A stretch of DNA of 64,000 nucleotides from Streptomyces durocortorensis (GTDB lineage: Bacteria; Actinomycetota; Actinomycetes; Streptomycetales; Streptomycetaceae), in NCBI RefSeq assembly GCF_031760065.1, contig NZ_CP134500.1:6014001-6078000 (forward strand), in the 5' to 3' direction. Below the pieces are notes generated by a model. That model saw nothing but the letters and a program-made list of their open reading frames with translations, was not told the origin of the DNA and did not search any database. This document shows positions 1 through 6,990 of this stretch, in pieces (positions within the stretch are counted from its first letter, which is position 1; each line of letters begins with the position of its first letter). A program made the translations under genes and the position numbers.

Positions 1-786
1 GCCGTCGGAGACGGAGTTGAGGCCGAACGCCAACGCGTCCTCCTCGGTGGCGATCACCGCGTCCGGGTAGAGCCGCCGCAGGGCCTCGCGGCTGCCCGGC
101 GAGAACGCCGCCGGGTAGTAGGCGACGTTTCCCTCGTGGCTTCCCTCGCCCGTCCTCAGGCCAGTCCTCCGGCCAGTGCTTTCGCCCGTCCCTTCGCCCG
201 TCCCTTCGCCCGTCCCTTCGTCCGCGCCCGGCTCCCCGCCGAGGAAGAACAGTGCGGTGTCCAGGTGGTAGAAGCGCGGATCCACCAGGTCGAGGCCGAT
301 CACGGGCCTGCCGAAGAACTCCTGCACCTCGCGGTGCGCGGCGCTGTGCGTACGGAAGCCCGTTCCCGCCAGCACGTACCGCCCGGCCGGGACGAGGTCG
401 CCCTCGCCCTCGCAGACCGACCGGGAGGGATGCACGTCGTACCCGGCCTCCTTGAACCATCTCGCGTACGCCGCCGACTCCGGCCGCCGCTCGGCCGCGT
501 GGAAGGACGAGCCGAAGACCTTTCCGTCCATGACGAGAGCCGCGTTCGCCGCGAACACCATGTCGGGCAGACCGGCGACCGGAGCGATCGTCTCGACCGT
601 GTGGCCACGGCTCCGGTACGCCTCGACCAGAGTCCGCCACTGGTCACGGGCGAGAGGGAGATCGACCGGTGTGCCGGTGTCCATCCACGGGTTGATGGCG
701 TAGCGCACCTCGAAATAGCGGGGCTCGCACATCAGATAGCGCCTGAGGCTCGGGCGATCACCCAGCGGGCCACGTTCCACGGGCAC
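1..786 (-). CDS. ddaH: dimethylargininase / amidinotransferase-fold hydrolase (3' end outside window)
   Basis: This reads on the minus strand and runs off the left edge, so the C-terminus with the catalytic Cys is not visible. The translated N-terminal part has the family signatures: MCEPRYFEVRYAINPWM, then PVAGLPDMVFAANA, then the EGEGDLVPAG segment with FRTH, then DPRFYHLDTALFFL. The enzyme is expected to hydrolyse N-methylated arginines to citrulline in the cytosol. Two in-frame GTG starts are possible: 786 (AGGAG 8 nt upstream) and 807 (GGAGG 6 nt upstream). I prefer 786 because homologues have short N-termini. Oddity: an in-frame stretch rich in Thr/Gly/Glu (EGTG repeated, near plus positions 140-230) interrupts the fold after FFLGGEPG. 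It is made of about four 12-bp direct repeats and looks like a slippage insertion in a surface loop. The lrp-type gene lies upstream on the same strand. Confidence 0.85.
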   Translation of the reverse strand, partial: MPVERGPLGDRPSLRRYLMCEPRYFEVRYAINPWMDTGTPVDLPLARDQWRTLVEAYRSRGHTVETIAPVAGLPDMVFAANAALVMDGKVFGSSFHAAERRPESAAYARWFKEAGYDVHPSRSVCEGEGDLVPAGRYVLAGTGFRTHSAAHREVQEFFGRPVIGLDLVDPRFYHLDTALFFLGGEPGADEGTGEGTGEGTGESTGRRTGLRTGEGSHEGNVAYYPAAFSPGSREALRRLYPDAVIATEEDALAFGLNSVSDG

Positions 787-887
787 AGAGTTTTCTCCTA
801 CGGGCACAGAGCTCCTCCGCTTCTCCGGTGACGATGGGGATGCCTTCACCGTAGGAAGCGGCTGATACGCCCGACAAGAAAGATGAG

Positions 888-916
888 CTGCGTACATACG
901 CAGGAATGCTGCGCAG
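888..916. promoter_or_regulatory. paired palindromes upstream of ddaH, probable Lrp/AsnC operator
   Basis: CTGCGTA-CA-TACGCAG (888-903) is a perfect inverted repeat, and CTGCGCAG (909-916) is a second palindrome with the same CTGCG core. They lie between the Lrp-family gene and the ddaH start. Two similar palindromes close together fit an oligomeric Lrp/AsnC regulator. That this regulator binds here is inferred. Confidence 0.55.
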
Positions 917-925
917 ATGCACGAC

Positions 926-1456
926 TCAGGGCAGGTTCGCTGCGTCACTGCCGCCGCTCGCGCCCGCCCCGGTGTCCGGTGCGGGCTCGCTGGCTCCGGC
1001 CTCCGGACTGTCCGGCAGCAGGTGGGACAGCACCATGTAGCTGATCGTCTTGCGGATGAACGGCTCGCTGCGGATCCGCTCCAGCACCTCCTCGAAGTGC
1101 TCCACGTCGGTGGCCCGGATGTGGAGCAGGGCGTCGGCGGCCCCGGTCACCGTCATGGCCGCCGCGATCTCCGGGTACTTGCGCGCCACCTCCGCCAGGC
1201 GCCTGGGCGGCGCCGCGCCGTCGCAGTACACCTCGATGTACGCCTCGGTGCGCCAGCCGAGTGCGGCCGGGCGGACGGTGGCCCGGAACCCCGTGATCAC
1301 TCCGGTGGCGCGCAGCCGGTCGACCCGGCGTTTGACGGCGGTGGCCGACAGTCCGATGGCCGTGCCGATCTCGGCGAAGCTCGCCCGGGCGTTCGCGATC
1401 AGGGTCGCGACGATCTTCCGGTCGAGCTCGTCGAACGGCGTGGGCTTGGTGGTCAT
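926..1456 (-). CDS. Lrp/AsnC family transcriptional regulator
   Basis: The protein is about 176 residues. An N-terminal winged helix (FDELDRKIVATLIANARASF with ATAVKRRVDRL as recognition helix) is followed by an AsnC ligand-binding/RAM domain (TEAYIEVYCDG ... MTVTGAADALLHIRATD). The ATG at 1456 is chosen because MTTKPTPFDELDRK matches the usual family beginning; other in-frame ATGs lie at 1468 and 1510. The C-terminal 25 residues (Pro/Gly/Ala/Asp rich) extend past the usual domain. It sits directly upstream of ddaH on the same strand with palindromes between, so it probably controls arginine-derivative use. The ligand is unknown. Confidence 0.88.
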   Translation of the reverse strand: MTTKPTPFDELDRKIVATLIANARASFAEIGTAIGLSATAVKRRVDRLRATGVITGFRATVRPAALGWRTEAYIEVYCDGAAPPRRLAEVARKYPEIAAAMTVTGAADALLHIRATDVEHFEEVLERIRSEPFIRKTISYMVLSHLLPDSPEAGASEPAPDTGAGASGGSDAANLP

Positions 1457-1658
1457 ACGGGCGATCATCCCCTCGTGCCGCCCCGGGATGGGGGCTGTCT
1501 GCCTCCCCATCCTGCCGGTTCGTGCCCGGTGTGTGCGGTGTGCCCGACGGCGGTGGGCCCCTGCCGTGATGGAAAGGTTCCGGCCTCATCGGGCGACTCC
1601 CGGTGCGGAGTGCGCAATTCCCGACGTGGCCGGAGCCCCGCTGCTCTAGCGTGATCGC

Positions 1659-2315
1659 ATGAGCGAAGATTCTTCCTTCTTAGTGTCGTCTCTCCGGGAT
1701 CTGGTGTCGGACGAGGCGTGGGCGGGGCTGATCGATTACCCGGTGCGGCATCGCCCGGCAGGCGAGACCCTGCTGTGGCAGGGTACCGAGGGAACACAAG
1801 TTCTGGCCCTGGTGAGCGGGTTGGTCAAGGTGGTGCGCACCGACCGTGACGGGCGCAAGAGGCTGCTCGCCTTTCGTGGTCCGGGCGAGATCCTGGGGGA
1901 GATGGCGCTTCAGCGTGGGGATGTCAGGCTGGCCGACGTGCAGACGATGAGCATATGCAAAGTCACTGTGATTCCCGCTGACGACTTCCGGCGCCTCGTG
2001 CGCGAACACCGGCTCGCGGAACCCCTCGCGGAGCTGGCGACACGACGGCTGAAGGAGCAGACCGAGGTCCACGACGGGGACGTACGCGAACGCCTGGTGA
2101 TGGCGCTGCTCCGCCTGGTCGAGGTCTCCGGCGGGGCGCGCTCCTTCTCCCTGACCAGGGACGAGCTGGCCCAGCACATCGGAGTGGGCCGCAAGCTGGT
2201 GAGCAAGGCGCTGGTGCAACTCGGGCCGGAGCTGGTGCAGGCAGGCAAGAGCCGGGTCGGCGTGGTCGACGTAGGAGGTCTGCGGAAGGCGCTCGACGGT
2301 CCCGCCGCCGCATGA
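1659..2315 (+). CDS. Crp/Fnr family regulator with intact cyclic-nucleotide phosphate-binding cassette
   Basis: The 218-residue protein has an N-terminal cNMP-binding beta barrel (residues about 20-120) and a C-terminal winged helix (LTRDELAQHIGVGRKLVSKALVQL). The phosphate-binding cassette reads GEMALQRGDVRLADV, which keeps the Glu and the R-x-A-x-V of cAMP-binding Crp proteins, so nucleotide binding is plausible. Codon 8 is TTA (1680-1682). In Streptomyces this codon is read only by the bldA tRNA, so translation would be tied to development. A cyclase-like gene follows 157 bp downstream, separated by a Crp-like palindrome. That this protein binds that site is inferred. Confidence 0.88.
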   Translation: MSEDSSFLVSSLRDLVSDEAWAGLIDYPVRHRPAGETLLWQGTEGTQVLALVSGLVKVVRTDRDGRKRLLAFRGPGEILGEMALQRGDVRLADVQTMSICKVTVIPADDFRRLVREHRLAEPLAELATRRLKEQTEVHDGDVRERLVMALLRLVEVSGGARSFSLTRDELAQHIGVGRKLVSKALVQLGPELVQAGKSRVGVVDVGGLRKALDGPAAA

Positions 2316-2322
2316 CCGGGGA

Positions 2323-2336
2323 GTGACGCGCGTCAT
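2323..2336. promoter_or_regulatory. Crp-like palindrome upstream of the cyclase-like gene
   Basis: TGACGCGCGTCA (2324-2335) is a perfect 12-bp palindrome. The 14-mer GTGACGCGCGTCAT matches the consensus recalled for Streptomyces Crp (GTG-N6-GNCAC) except at its last base. It lies between the Crp-type gene and the first motif-bearing gene, 137 bp from that start. The rest of this 157-bp gap shows no gene. Confidence 0.45.
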
Positions 2337-2472
2337 GTCCCGTCGGTGCCCGCGGAGCGGAACGACCGCGTGGCCGCTGTGAAGCTCGAAAGGCCGGACC
2401 ACTTCGTGGACGGCGTCGCAGCCCGGCTCGAAACCGCCGGGCTGCCCTTCACAGAGAGCACGGAGGAGCCAC

Positions 2473-3426
2473 ATGAGCGAGCACATGAGCCAACTCCCGC
2501 AGGCGATCACGGGTTCGTACACCCGCAGCCGGCCGCTACCGCCCTACCGGGGCATCCTGGCCGTCGATGCCAAGGACTTCACCGGGCGCCCGGCCATCGA
2601 GCACGAGGCCATCAGCCGTGTCGTCCCCGAACTCCTCAGGACCGCGCTGGTCAGGGCGGAACTCCTGGAGCTCTGGGAGAGCCGTGTCTTCCCCGCCACG
2701 ACCGGCGACGGGTATGTCTTCGGGTTCGATCCCGCGCTCATGCCCTTCGTGGTCCACCCCCTGCTGCTCACGCTCCAGGAAGTGCTGACCGACTACAACG
2801 TCCTGTCCCACGGGGCGGCGCCGATCAGGCTCCGGGCCAGCCTGCACATCGGCCCCCTGCCCGACACCGGCGACGAGTTCGGCGGCAACGGGACGGCCCG
2901 CAACGACACGCACCGCCTGCTCGACTCCCGGCCGGTCAAGGCGGTGCTGGCCTCCCACAAGGCCAACATCACGCATGTCGCGGCCATCCTCTCCGCCCGC
3001 TGCTACGACGACGCGGTGGCCGGTGGGTACACCGGGCGCCACCTCGACCACTTCGTCGAGGTCGCCGCGACGGTCGAGGGCAAACCGTTCTCCCAGAAGG
3101 CCTGGATCTACGTTCCCCAGCCCTCGGGGCCGCTCTACGAAGAGCCCGCGCCCGAGGGGACCGCCCAGGAGCCGGTGGCGGAAGCGCCCAGTCCGCTCGG
3201 GGGCGGCGATACGCGGAGCCCCGGCGTGAGGAACAGCGCGCCGCGGGGCAACATCAACACCGGCACCGTTCACGGCGGACAGAGCGTGGACAACTCCCGT
3301 ACCGCCGGGGACCGCATCGCCGGGGACCACATTGCCGGGGACTACGTGGGCGGCAACAAGGCCGAGCGCGTCCGCGGCTTCCAGGGGGACAAGGTGCGCG
3401 GAAACAAGCGCCAGGGGCGGAAGTGA
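2473..3426 (+). CDS. class III nucleotide-cyclase-like protein with C-terminal amyloid-signalling-like motif
   Basis: The protein is 317 residues. Residues about 24-215 look like a class III adenylate/guanylate cyclase catalytic domain: ILAVDAKDFT supplies a first metal-type Asp (32), TGDGYVFGF a second (79), then RASLHIGPL and an NDTHRLLDS segment. After a Pro/Glu-rich linker comes the motif GNINTGTVHGGQSV (259-272), and then a repetitive tail of GD-x-IAGD units (GDRIAGDHIAGDYVGGN). The motif recurs in three neighbouring proteins. No signal peptide or membrane segment is seen. RBS GGAGG precedes the ATG, and its stop overlaps the next gene's GTG (GTGA). Inference: a nucleotide-cyclase-type effector or sensor that recruits, or is recruited by, the adjacent P-loop protein through the motif. 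Whether it is catalytically active is unknown. Confidence 0.7.
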   Translation: MSEHMSQLPQAITGSYTRSRPLPPYRGILAVDAKDFTGRPAIEHEAISRVVPELLRTALVRAELLELWESRVFPATTGDGYVFGFDPALMPFVVHPLLLTLQEVLTDYNVLSHGAAPIRLRASLHIGPLPDTGDEFGGNGTARNDTHRLLDSRPVKAVLASHKANITHVAAILSARCYDDAVAGGYTGRHLDHFVEVAATVEGKPFSQKAWIYVPQPSGPLYEEPAPEGTAQEPVAEAPSPLGGGDTRSPGVRNSAPRGNINTGTVHGGQSVDNSRTAGDRIAGDHIAGDYVGGNKAERVRGFQGDKVRGNKRQGRK

Positions 3427-5579
3427 CTCCGGACGCGGGCGCGCCGCCGGAGTGGGATTTCGCCGCCTTGATCGACGCCATCGGCGGGGCCGCAGGTGCC
3501 GCGGGAGCGTCGAGGCCGTTCGTGTACGCGCCGCACGGAAACATCAACGCAGGTTCCGTCCACGGCGATCAACAGGTGCACAACGCCTCTGCCCGCGAAG
3601 GCCGGGGGAGGCGGGCGGCCACGGTGCGCGAGGGGCCCATTCCGGAGGCCGAAGTGCGGGCTGCCGCCTTCGGGTTCGCGGAGCCGGACTGGTTCGGTCC
3701 CGCCCTCGGCAAGCTCCGCCCGGGGCCGCTCTTCCTCGTCGGCCGACCCGGCTCCGGACGGCGTACGGCGGCGCTCAACCTGCTGCGGCAGGCCTGCGGC
3801 GAGGACGCTCCGCTGCGGGCCTTGGACGGGGTCACCGAGCTGGACCGCTGGGAGCCCACCGACAGCTCGGCGCGCGGATATCTGATGGACGGGCTGTTCC
3901 CGAACCGGCCTCTGGGGTCGGGCGTCCTCGGCCATGTGCGCTCGCTGCTGGAGCAGGCCGAGGCACGCATGGTGATCGTGCTGCCCGATGACGCGGCCCT
4001 GCTGCACCGCCTCGAACACGACCTCCATATCCGCCCCACCTTCTGCGAACCGCCGCCTCCCGCCCGGGTGTTCGGCAGTCACTTCGAGGCGGCGGTACCG
4101 GGACAGCACGAACGCGAACGACTGCTCGCGGCTCTGGGCCACCGCCATGAGCTGGGGGACCTGCTGGTACCCGAGCTGGTGCCGGCGGAGGTGGTGGAGC
4201 TGGTGTCGGCCATCGTGGCCGCCGACGGTGATCCGGACGCCCTCGGTGACGTACGGGCCCGGCTGAGCTACCGGGCGGAGCGGGAAGTCCCGCAGCTCAT
4301 AGCGGAGTTGTTTGGTGATCCGGACGCCCTCGCCTTTCTGCTGGCCGCCTGTGTCTTCGAGGGCCTGGACCACCGGATCGTCAGGGAGGAGGCCGACCGG
4401 TTGCTGGAGCTGTCGCAGGGGCGTCTGACGGCCATGCTTCCGGCGACGGATGCCCAGGGGGCCGAGAAGGCCGAGCGTCCGAACCCGGGCTTCGTCTTCC
4501 GGCGCCCCCTGACGGAACTGCTGCGCGCCGTCCGTGCCACCCGGCAGACGCGTGAGATCCGGACGGAGGGCGCCTACGCGCACAGCGTGGAAGCGGTGAC
4601 GTTCGTCCGGCACCGACAGGCCGAAGCGGTGCTCCGGCACGTATGGCGTGAGTACGGGCAGCTCTCCGACCTGCTGGTCGCATGGCTGGGGGAGGTGCAC
4701 CGCTCCGGTGAACTGACCCGCCCGGTGGGCGAAGTGATGGGCCGGGCCGCGAGTTGGGGAGGCGGTCGGCGGGCGCTGCGGCACATCGGAGCTCTGGCCG
4801 GGGCCGAGCGCACGACCGGCCGCCTCATCGCGGCCCACGCGCTGGGTATCGCGGCCGAGGACCCCGTACTGGCCGCGGAGGTGCGCTACCGCCTCCAGCA
4901 GTGGAGCGTGGCGGCCGACTTCCGGCTGCGGACCACGGTGGCGTACACGTGCGGCGCGGAGTTCGGCCTGTCCCGCCCGGCCGTAGCGCTGAAACTCCTG
5001 CGCACCCTGGTTCTCGGTGGCCCGGTTCGCGACGGGGCGGGCCAGGAGGCGGGCGACCGGGTCCGGATGGCGGTGCGGGCGGCGACCCTGCAACTGTTCC
5101 GCGCCGGAAACGAGGAAAGGGTATTCGGCCACCTTCTCGACTGGCTGGATGCGGAGCAGTCCGACACGGAACAACTGCTGGTGACCTTCGGCCAGTTGTT
5201 GCAGTATCCCCGGTGGTTCCAGTGGCATCTCGCCGAGGGGAGCCATCGAGGGCGGGCGATCACCGACACGATTCATCTCGCACTGAACACGGACGTCTCG
5301 TTCGACACCGTCTGTGCGGCGTTGCTGAACTGGTCCCAATGGGGCCAGTGGGACGGAAAGCTGGGCCGGGCGGTGGAGAACCTGTTCGCCTCCCTGGCCC
5401 GTTCCCTGCGACCCGGTGAGTTCCGCCTGTTCGTGGAAATGGAGGAGAAAGGGGTCGACGGCTGGGCAGGGCTGGAAATCGCACGGGACGCGCTCGGCAG
5501 ATGGCGTTACGGAGAACGCGGAGGGCGCAGGGGGCGCAGGGAACACGGGGGACACGGAGAACCTGGGGAGGCGGCATGA
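3423..5579 (+). CDS. STAND-like P-loop protein with N-terminal amyloid-signalling-like motif (paralogue A)
   Basis: The protein is 718 residues from the GTG that overlaps the previous stop. A short N-terminal helix-like segment is followed by GNINAGSVHGDQQV (39-52). Next is a P-loop at 107-115, GRPGSGRRT, and a Walker-B-like strand ARMVIVLPDD. The rest is a long alpha-helical Leu/Ala/Arg-rich region, as in NLR/STAND arm and repeat regions. The Walker A is atypical: Arg replaces the usual Lys and the Thr is displaced by one residue. The gene at 6980 has the same layout and the same deviation, so the two are paralogues. The following gene overlaps by ATGA, giving a tightly coupled three-gene unit. 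The last residues are a Gly/Arg repeat (GERGGRRGRREHGGHGEPG). Role inferred: sensor or scaffold ATPase of a conflict system. Confidence 0.65.
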   Translation: MTPDAGAPPEWDFAALIDAIGGAAGAAGASRPFVYAPHGNINAGSVHGDQQVHNASAREGRGRRAATVREGPIPEAEVRAAAFGFAEPDWFGPALGKLRPGPLFLVGRPGSGRRTAALNLLRQACGEDAPLRALDGVTELDRWEPTDSSARGYLMDGLFPNRPLGSGVLGHVRSLLEQAEARMVIVLPDDAALLHRLEHDLHIRPTFCEPPPPARVFGSHFEAAVPGQHERERLLAALGHRHELGDLLVPELVPAEVVELVSAIVAADGDPDALGDVRARLSYRAEREVPQLIAELFGDPDALAFLLAACVFEGLDHRIVREEADRLLELSQGRLTAMLPATDAQGAEKAERPNPGFVFRRPLTELLRAVRATRQTREIRTEGAYAHSVEAVTFVRHRQAEAVLRHVWREYGQLSDLLVAWLGEVHRSGELTRPVGEVMGRAASWGGGRRALRHIGALAGAERTTGRLIAAHALGIAAEDPVLAAEVRYRLQQWSVAADFRLRTTVAYTCGAEFGLSRPAVALKLLRTLVLGGPVRDGAGQEAGDRVRMAVRAATLQLFRAGNEERVFGHLLDWLDAEQSDTEQLLVTFGQLLQYPRWFQWHLAEGSHRGRAITDTIHLALNTDVSFDTVCAALLNWSQWGQWDGKLGRAVENLFASLARSLRPGEFRLFVEMEEKGVDGWAGLEIARDALGRWRYGERGGRRGRREHGGHGEPGEAA

Positions 5580-6460
5580 ACGACCAGTCCAACGAGCGTC
5601 TCTACTATCGAGCGTCCAGGCCGCCCTGGCGGGAAATCCTCAGCCACCGGTGGTCCGCCGCACGGGACTCGTCCCTGGTGCTCCGGAATGCCGACGGAGA
5701 CTACTTCCTGCTCGGCGCCCCCGGAGAAACCGAGGACACCGGAGCCTATGTTCCGCTGCCCGACGAATCCGCCGCGCCTGGGATCGGCGGCAGTTACACC
5801 GATGTCTTCCGGGTCGACGTCACCGAGCACGTCGACATCCAGGCCGTCGGCCTTCCCACGGTGTACGGCAGGGAGTCCGTGGAGCTGTGGGTGGCGTGGT
5901 GGGTCCGCGATCCCGTGCGCGTCGTGCGGGCACAGACCCTGCACGGCTGGCACATGGTGCGCGCTCACCTCACCAGCGTCCTGCGCCACTTGACCGAGGC
6001 CCAGGAGTCGGCGGGCAGCGGACTCGGAGCCCCTGAGATCATGCAGCACCTCGGCGTGCCGCAACACCTGGAAGAGACCGGTCTGAGCTACCGGGTCCTG
6101 GACGTGCGGCTCCGGGAGACCGGCGAGGAACTGCGTCTCGGCCAGGACGAGGGCGACGGCGTGCGCTACTCGTGGACGACCAGCCGGCGCGGCGAGTACG
6201 AGTTCTGCCTCCAGGCCCTTCGTGCCGGACCGGCCTCGCTGGCAGCCCTCTGGTTGCTCAGGCACCCCGACCAGGTGCGCCAGGTGCTGGACTGGGCCGT
6301 CGACCACGAGCGGCTGCTCGTCCCGCCGCGCACCGACTGGCAGGAGGAACTGGCCGCACTGCTCGGCACGCTGACCGACCAGGAGCGCAAGGAGATCTCC
6401 TACCTTCTGCGCGACCGCCTGTCCGCACTGGGACGACCGGTTCCCGGAGTTCCTCTCTGA
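5576..6460 (+). CDS. uncharacterised protein, possibly SPFH/band-7-like
   Basis: The 294-residue protein is coupled to the P-loop gene by an ATGA overlap. Its middle (about 75-185) reads like an SPFH/band-7 fold: VDVTEHVDIQAVGLPTVYG, then a beta strand ending WVAWWVRDPVRVVRA, then a helix, and a closing ETGLSYRVLDVRLRE strand. In that family such segments mediate oligomerisation at membranes. No N-terminal anchor helix is visible, so the assignment rests on pattern only. The C-terminal third is helical (LLRHPDQVRQVLDWAVDHERLL). A strong hairpin ends the unit 34 bp downstream. Confidence 0.5.
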   Translation: MNDQSNERLYYRASRPPWREILSHRWSAARDSSLVLRNADGDYFLLGAPGETEDTGAYVPLPDESAAPGIGGSYTDVFRVDVTEHVDIQAVGLPTVYGRESVELWVAWWVRDPVRVVRAQTLHGWHMVRAHLTSVLRHLTEAQESAGSGLGAPEIMQHLGVPQHLEETGLSYRVLDVRLRETGEELRLGQDEGDGVRYSWTTSRRGEYEFCLQALRAGPASLAALWLLRHPDQVRQVLDWAVDHERLLVPPRTDWQEELAALLGTLTDQERKEISYLLRDRLSALGRPVPGVPL

Positions 6461-6494
6461 GGCGGGAAGACATATATTCGATATTCGGATGCAT

Positions 6495-6530
6495 GGGCGG
6501 GCGCGCTGTCTTCGGGCAGCGCGCCCGCCC
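6495..6530 (+). terminator. intrinsic-type hairpin ending the first motif unit
   Basis: GGGCGGGCGCGCTG (6495-6508) pairs perfectly with CAGCGCGCCCGCCC (6517-6530) across an 8-nt loop. There is no U-tract, as is common for Streptomyces terminators. It separates the 2473-6460 unit from the second unit. Confidence 0.75.
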
Positions 6531-6577
6531 GCTTATGTCCCTCGGCTTATGCCCCTCGCCCCTCAGGATCTCAGGGT

Positions 6578-6591
6578 GTGACCACGGTCAC
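6578..6591. promoter_or_regulatory. Crp-like operator upstream of the second motif unit
   Basis: GTGACC-AC-GGTCAC is a 6-bp-arm inverted repeat and a full match to GTG-N6-GNCAC, recalled as the Streptomyces Crp consensus. It lies 112 bp before the 95-residue gene. The related palindrome at 2323 precedes the first unit. Confidence 0.5.
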
Positions 6592-6596
6592 CGCTT

Positions 6597-6665
6597 TTGC
6601 GGGTTCCGGGAGCGGACCCGCAAGCAGATGTACGGGAATCTCAAGGCGTCCAGAAGGAGACGCCT
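6597..6665 (+). other. leader region with two hairpins before the motif-carrier gene
   Basis: TTGCGGGT (6597-6604) pairs with ACCCGCAA (6616-6623), and AGGCGTC (6644-6650) pairs with GACGCCT (6659-6665). Both could form in the leader RNA before the start at 6703. They could affect expression or be chance in GC-rich DNA. Confidence 0.35.
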
Positions 6666-6702
6666 GAATCGGTTACCGGGGCGTCCGTATCGAAAGGGCG
6701 AC

Positions 6703-6990
6703 ATGCGATCCGAAGAGACCTGTCGTAAGGGTGAGATCGAGAACGCAGACGAGGGAAAGGGAAAGGGGAAGGGTAACGTCATCGAATTCCCCGGGGCGAG
6801 GGAAAGCGCCGAGCCGGCGAACCCGGCCCGCGAGACGCCGGATACGGCCCAGGAGCCGGACATCCCCCCGGCCACGGTCCTGAAAGCCGAGCGCGGGATC
6901 ATCAACACCGGTACCGTGCACGGCGGTCAGCACATCACCGCCGTCGAGCTCCGCAGCCACGTCGACCCCGGAGCCGACGGTGACTTCTGA
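6703..6990 (+). CDS. 95-residue motif-carrier protein without a recognisable effector domain
   Basis: The ATG at 6703 has AAAGGG just upstream. The first half is charged and low-complexity (EGKGKGKGNVIEFPGARE), followed by a Pro/Ala/Glu linker. The shared motif is GIINTGTVHGGQHI (65-78), with 17 residues after it. The 3' end overlaps the next gene by 11 nt. The position mirrors the cyclase-like gene at 2473: motif in the first protein, then a P-loop protein carrying the motif near its N-terminus. Here no catalytic domain precedes the motif. It may be an adaptor, a decoy, or the remnant of a lost effector. There are no membrane segments. Confidence 0.65.
   Translation: MRSEETCRKGEIENADEGKGKGKGNVIEFPGARESAEPANPARETPDTAQEPDIPPATVLKAERGIINTGTVHGGQHITAVELRSHVDPGADGDF

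Noticed and set aside
2346..3422. Long upstream open frame in front of the P-loop paralogue A gene
   Set aside because: It overlaps the cyclase-like gene in another frame and reads as Arg/Pro-rich shadow sequence. The real start is the GTG at 3423 overlapping the previous stop.
3342..5555. 737-codon minus-strand open frame opposite paralogue A
   Set aside because: Antisense shadow typical of high-GC DNA; the plus frame has the P-loop and conserved motif.
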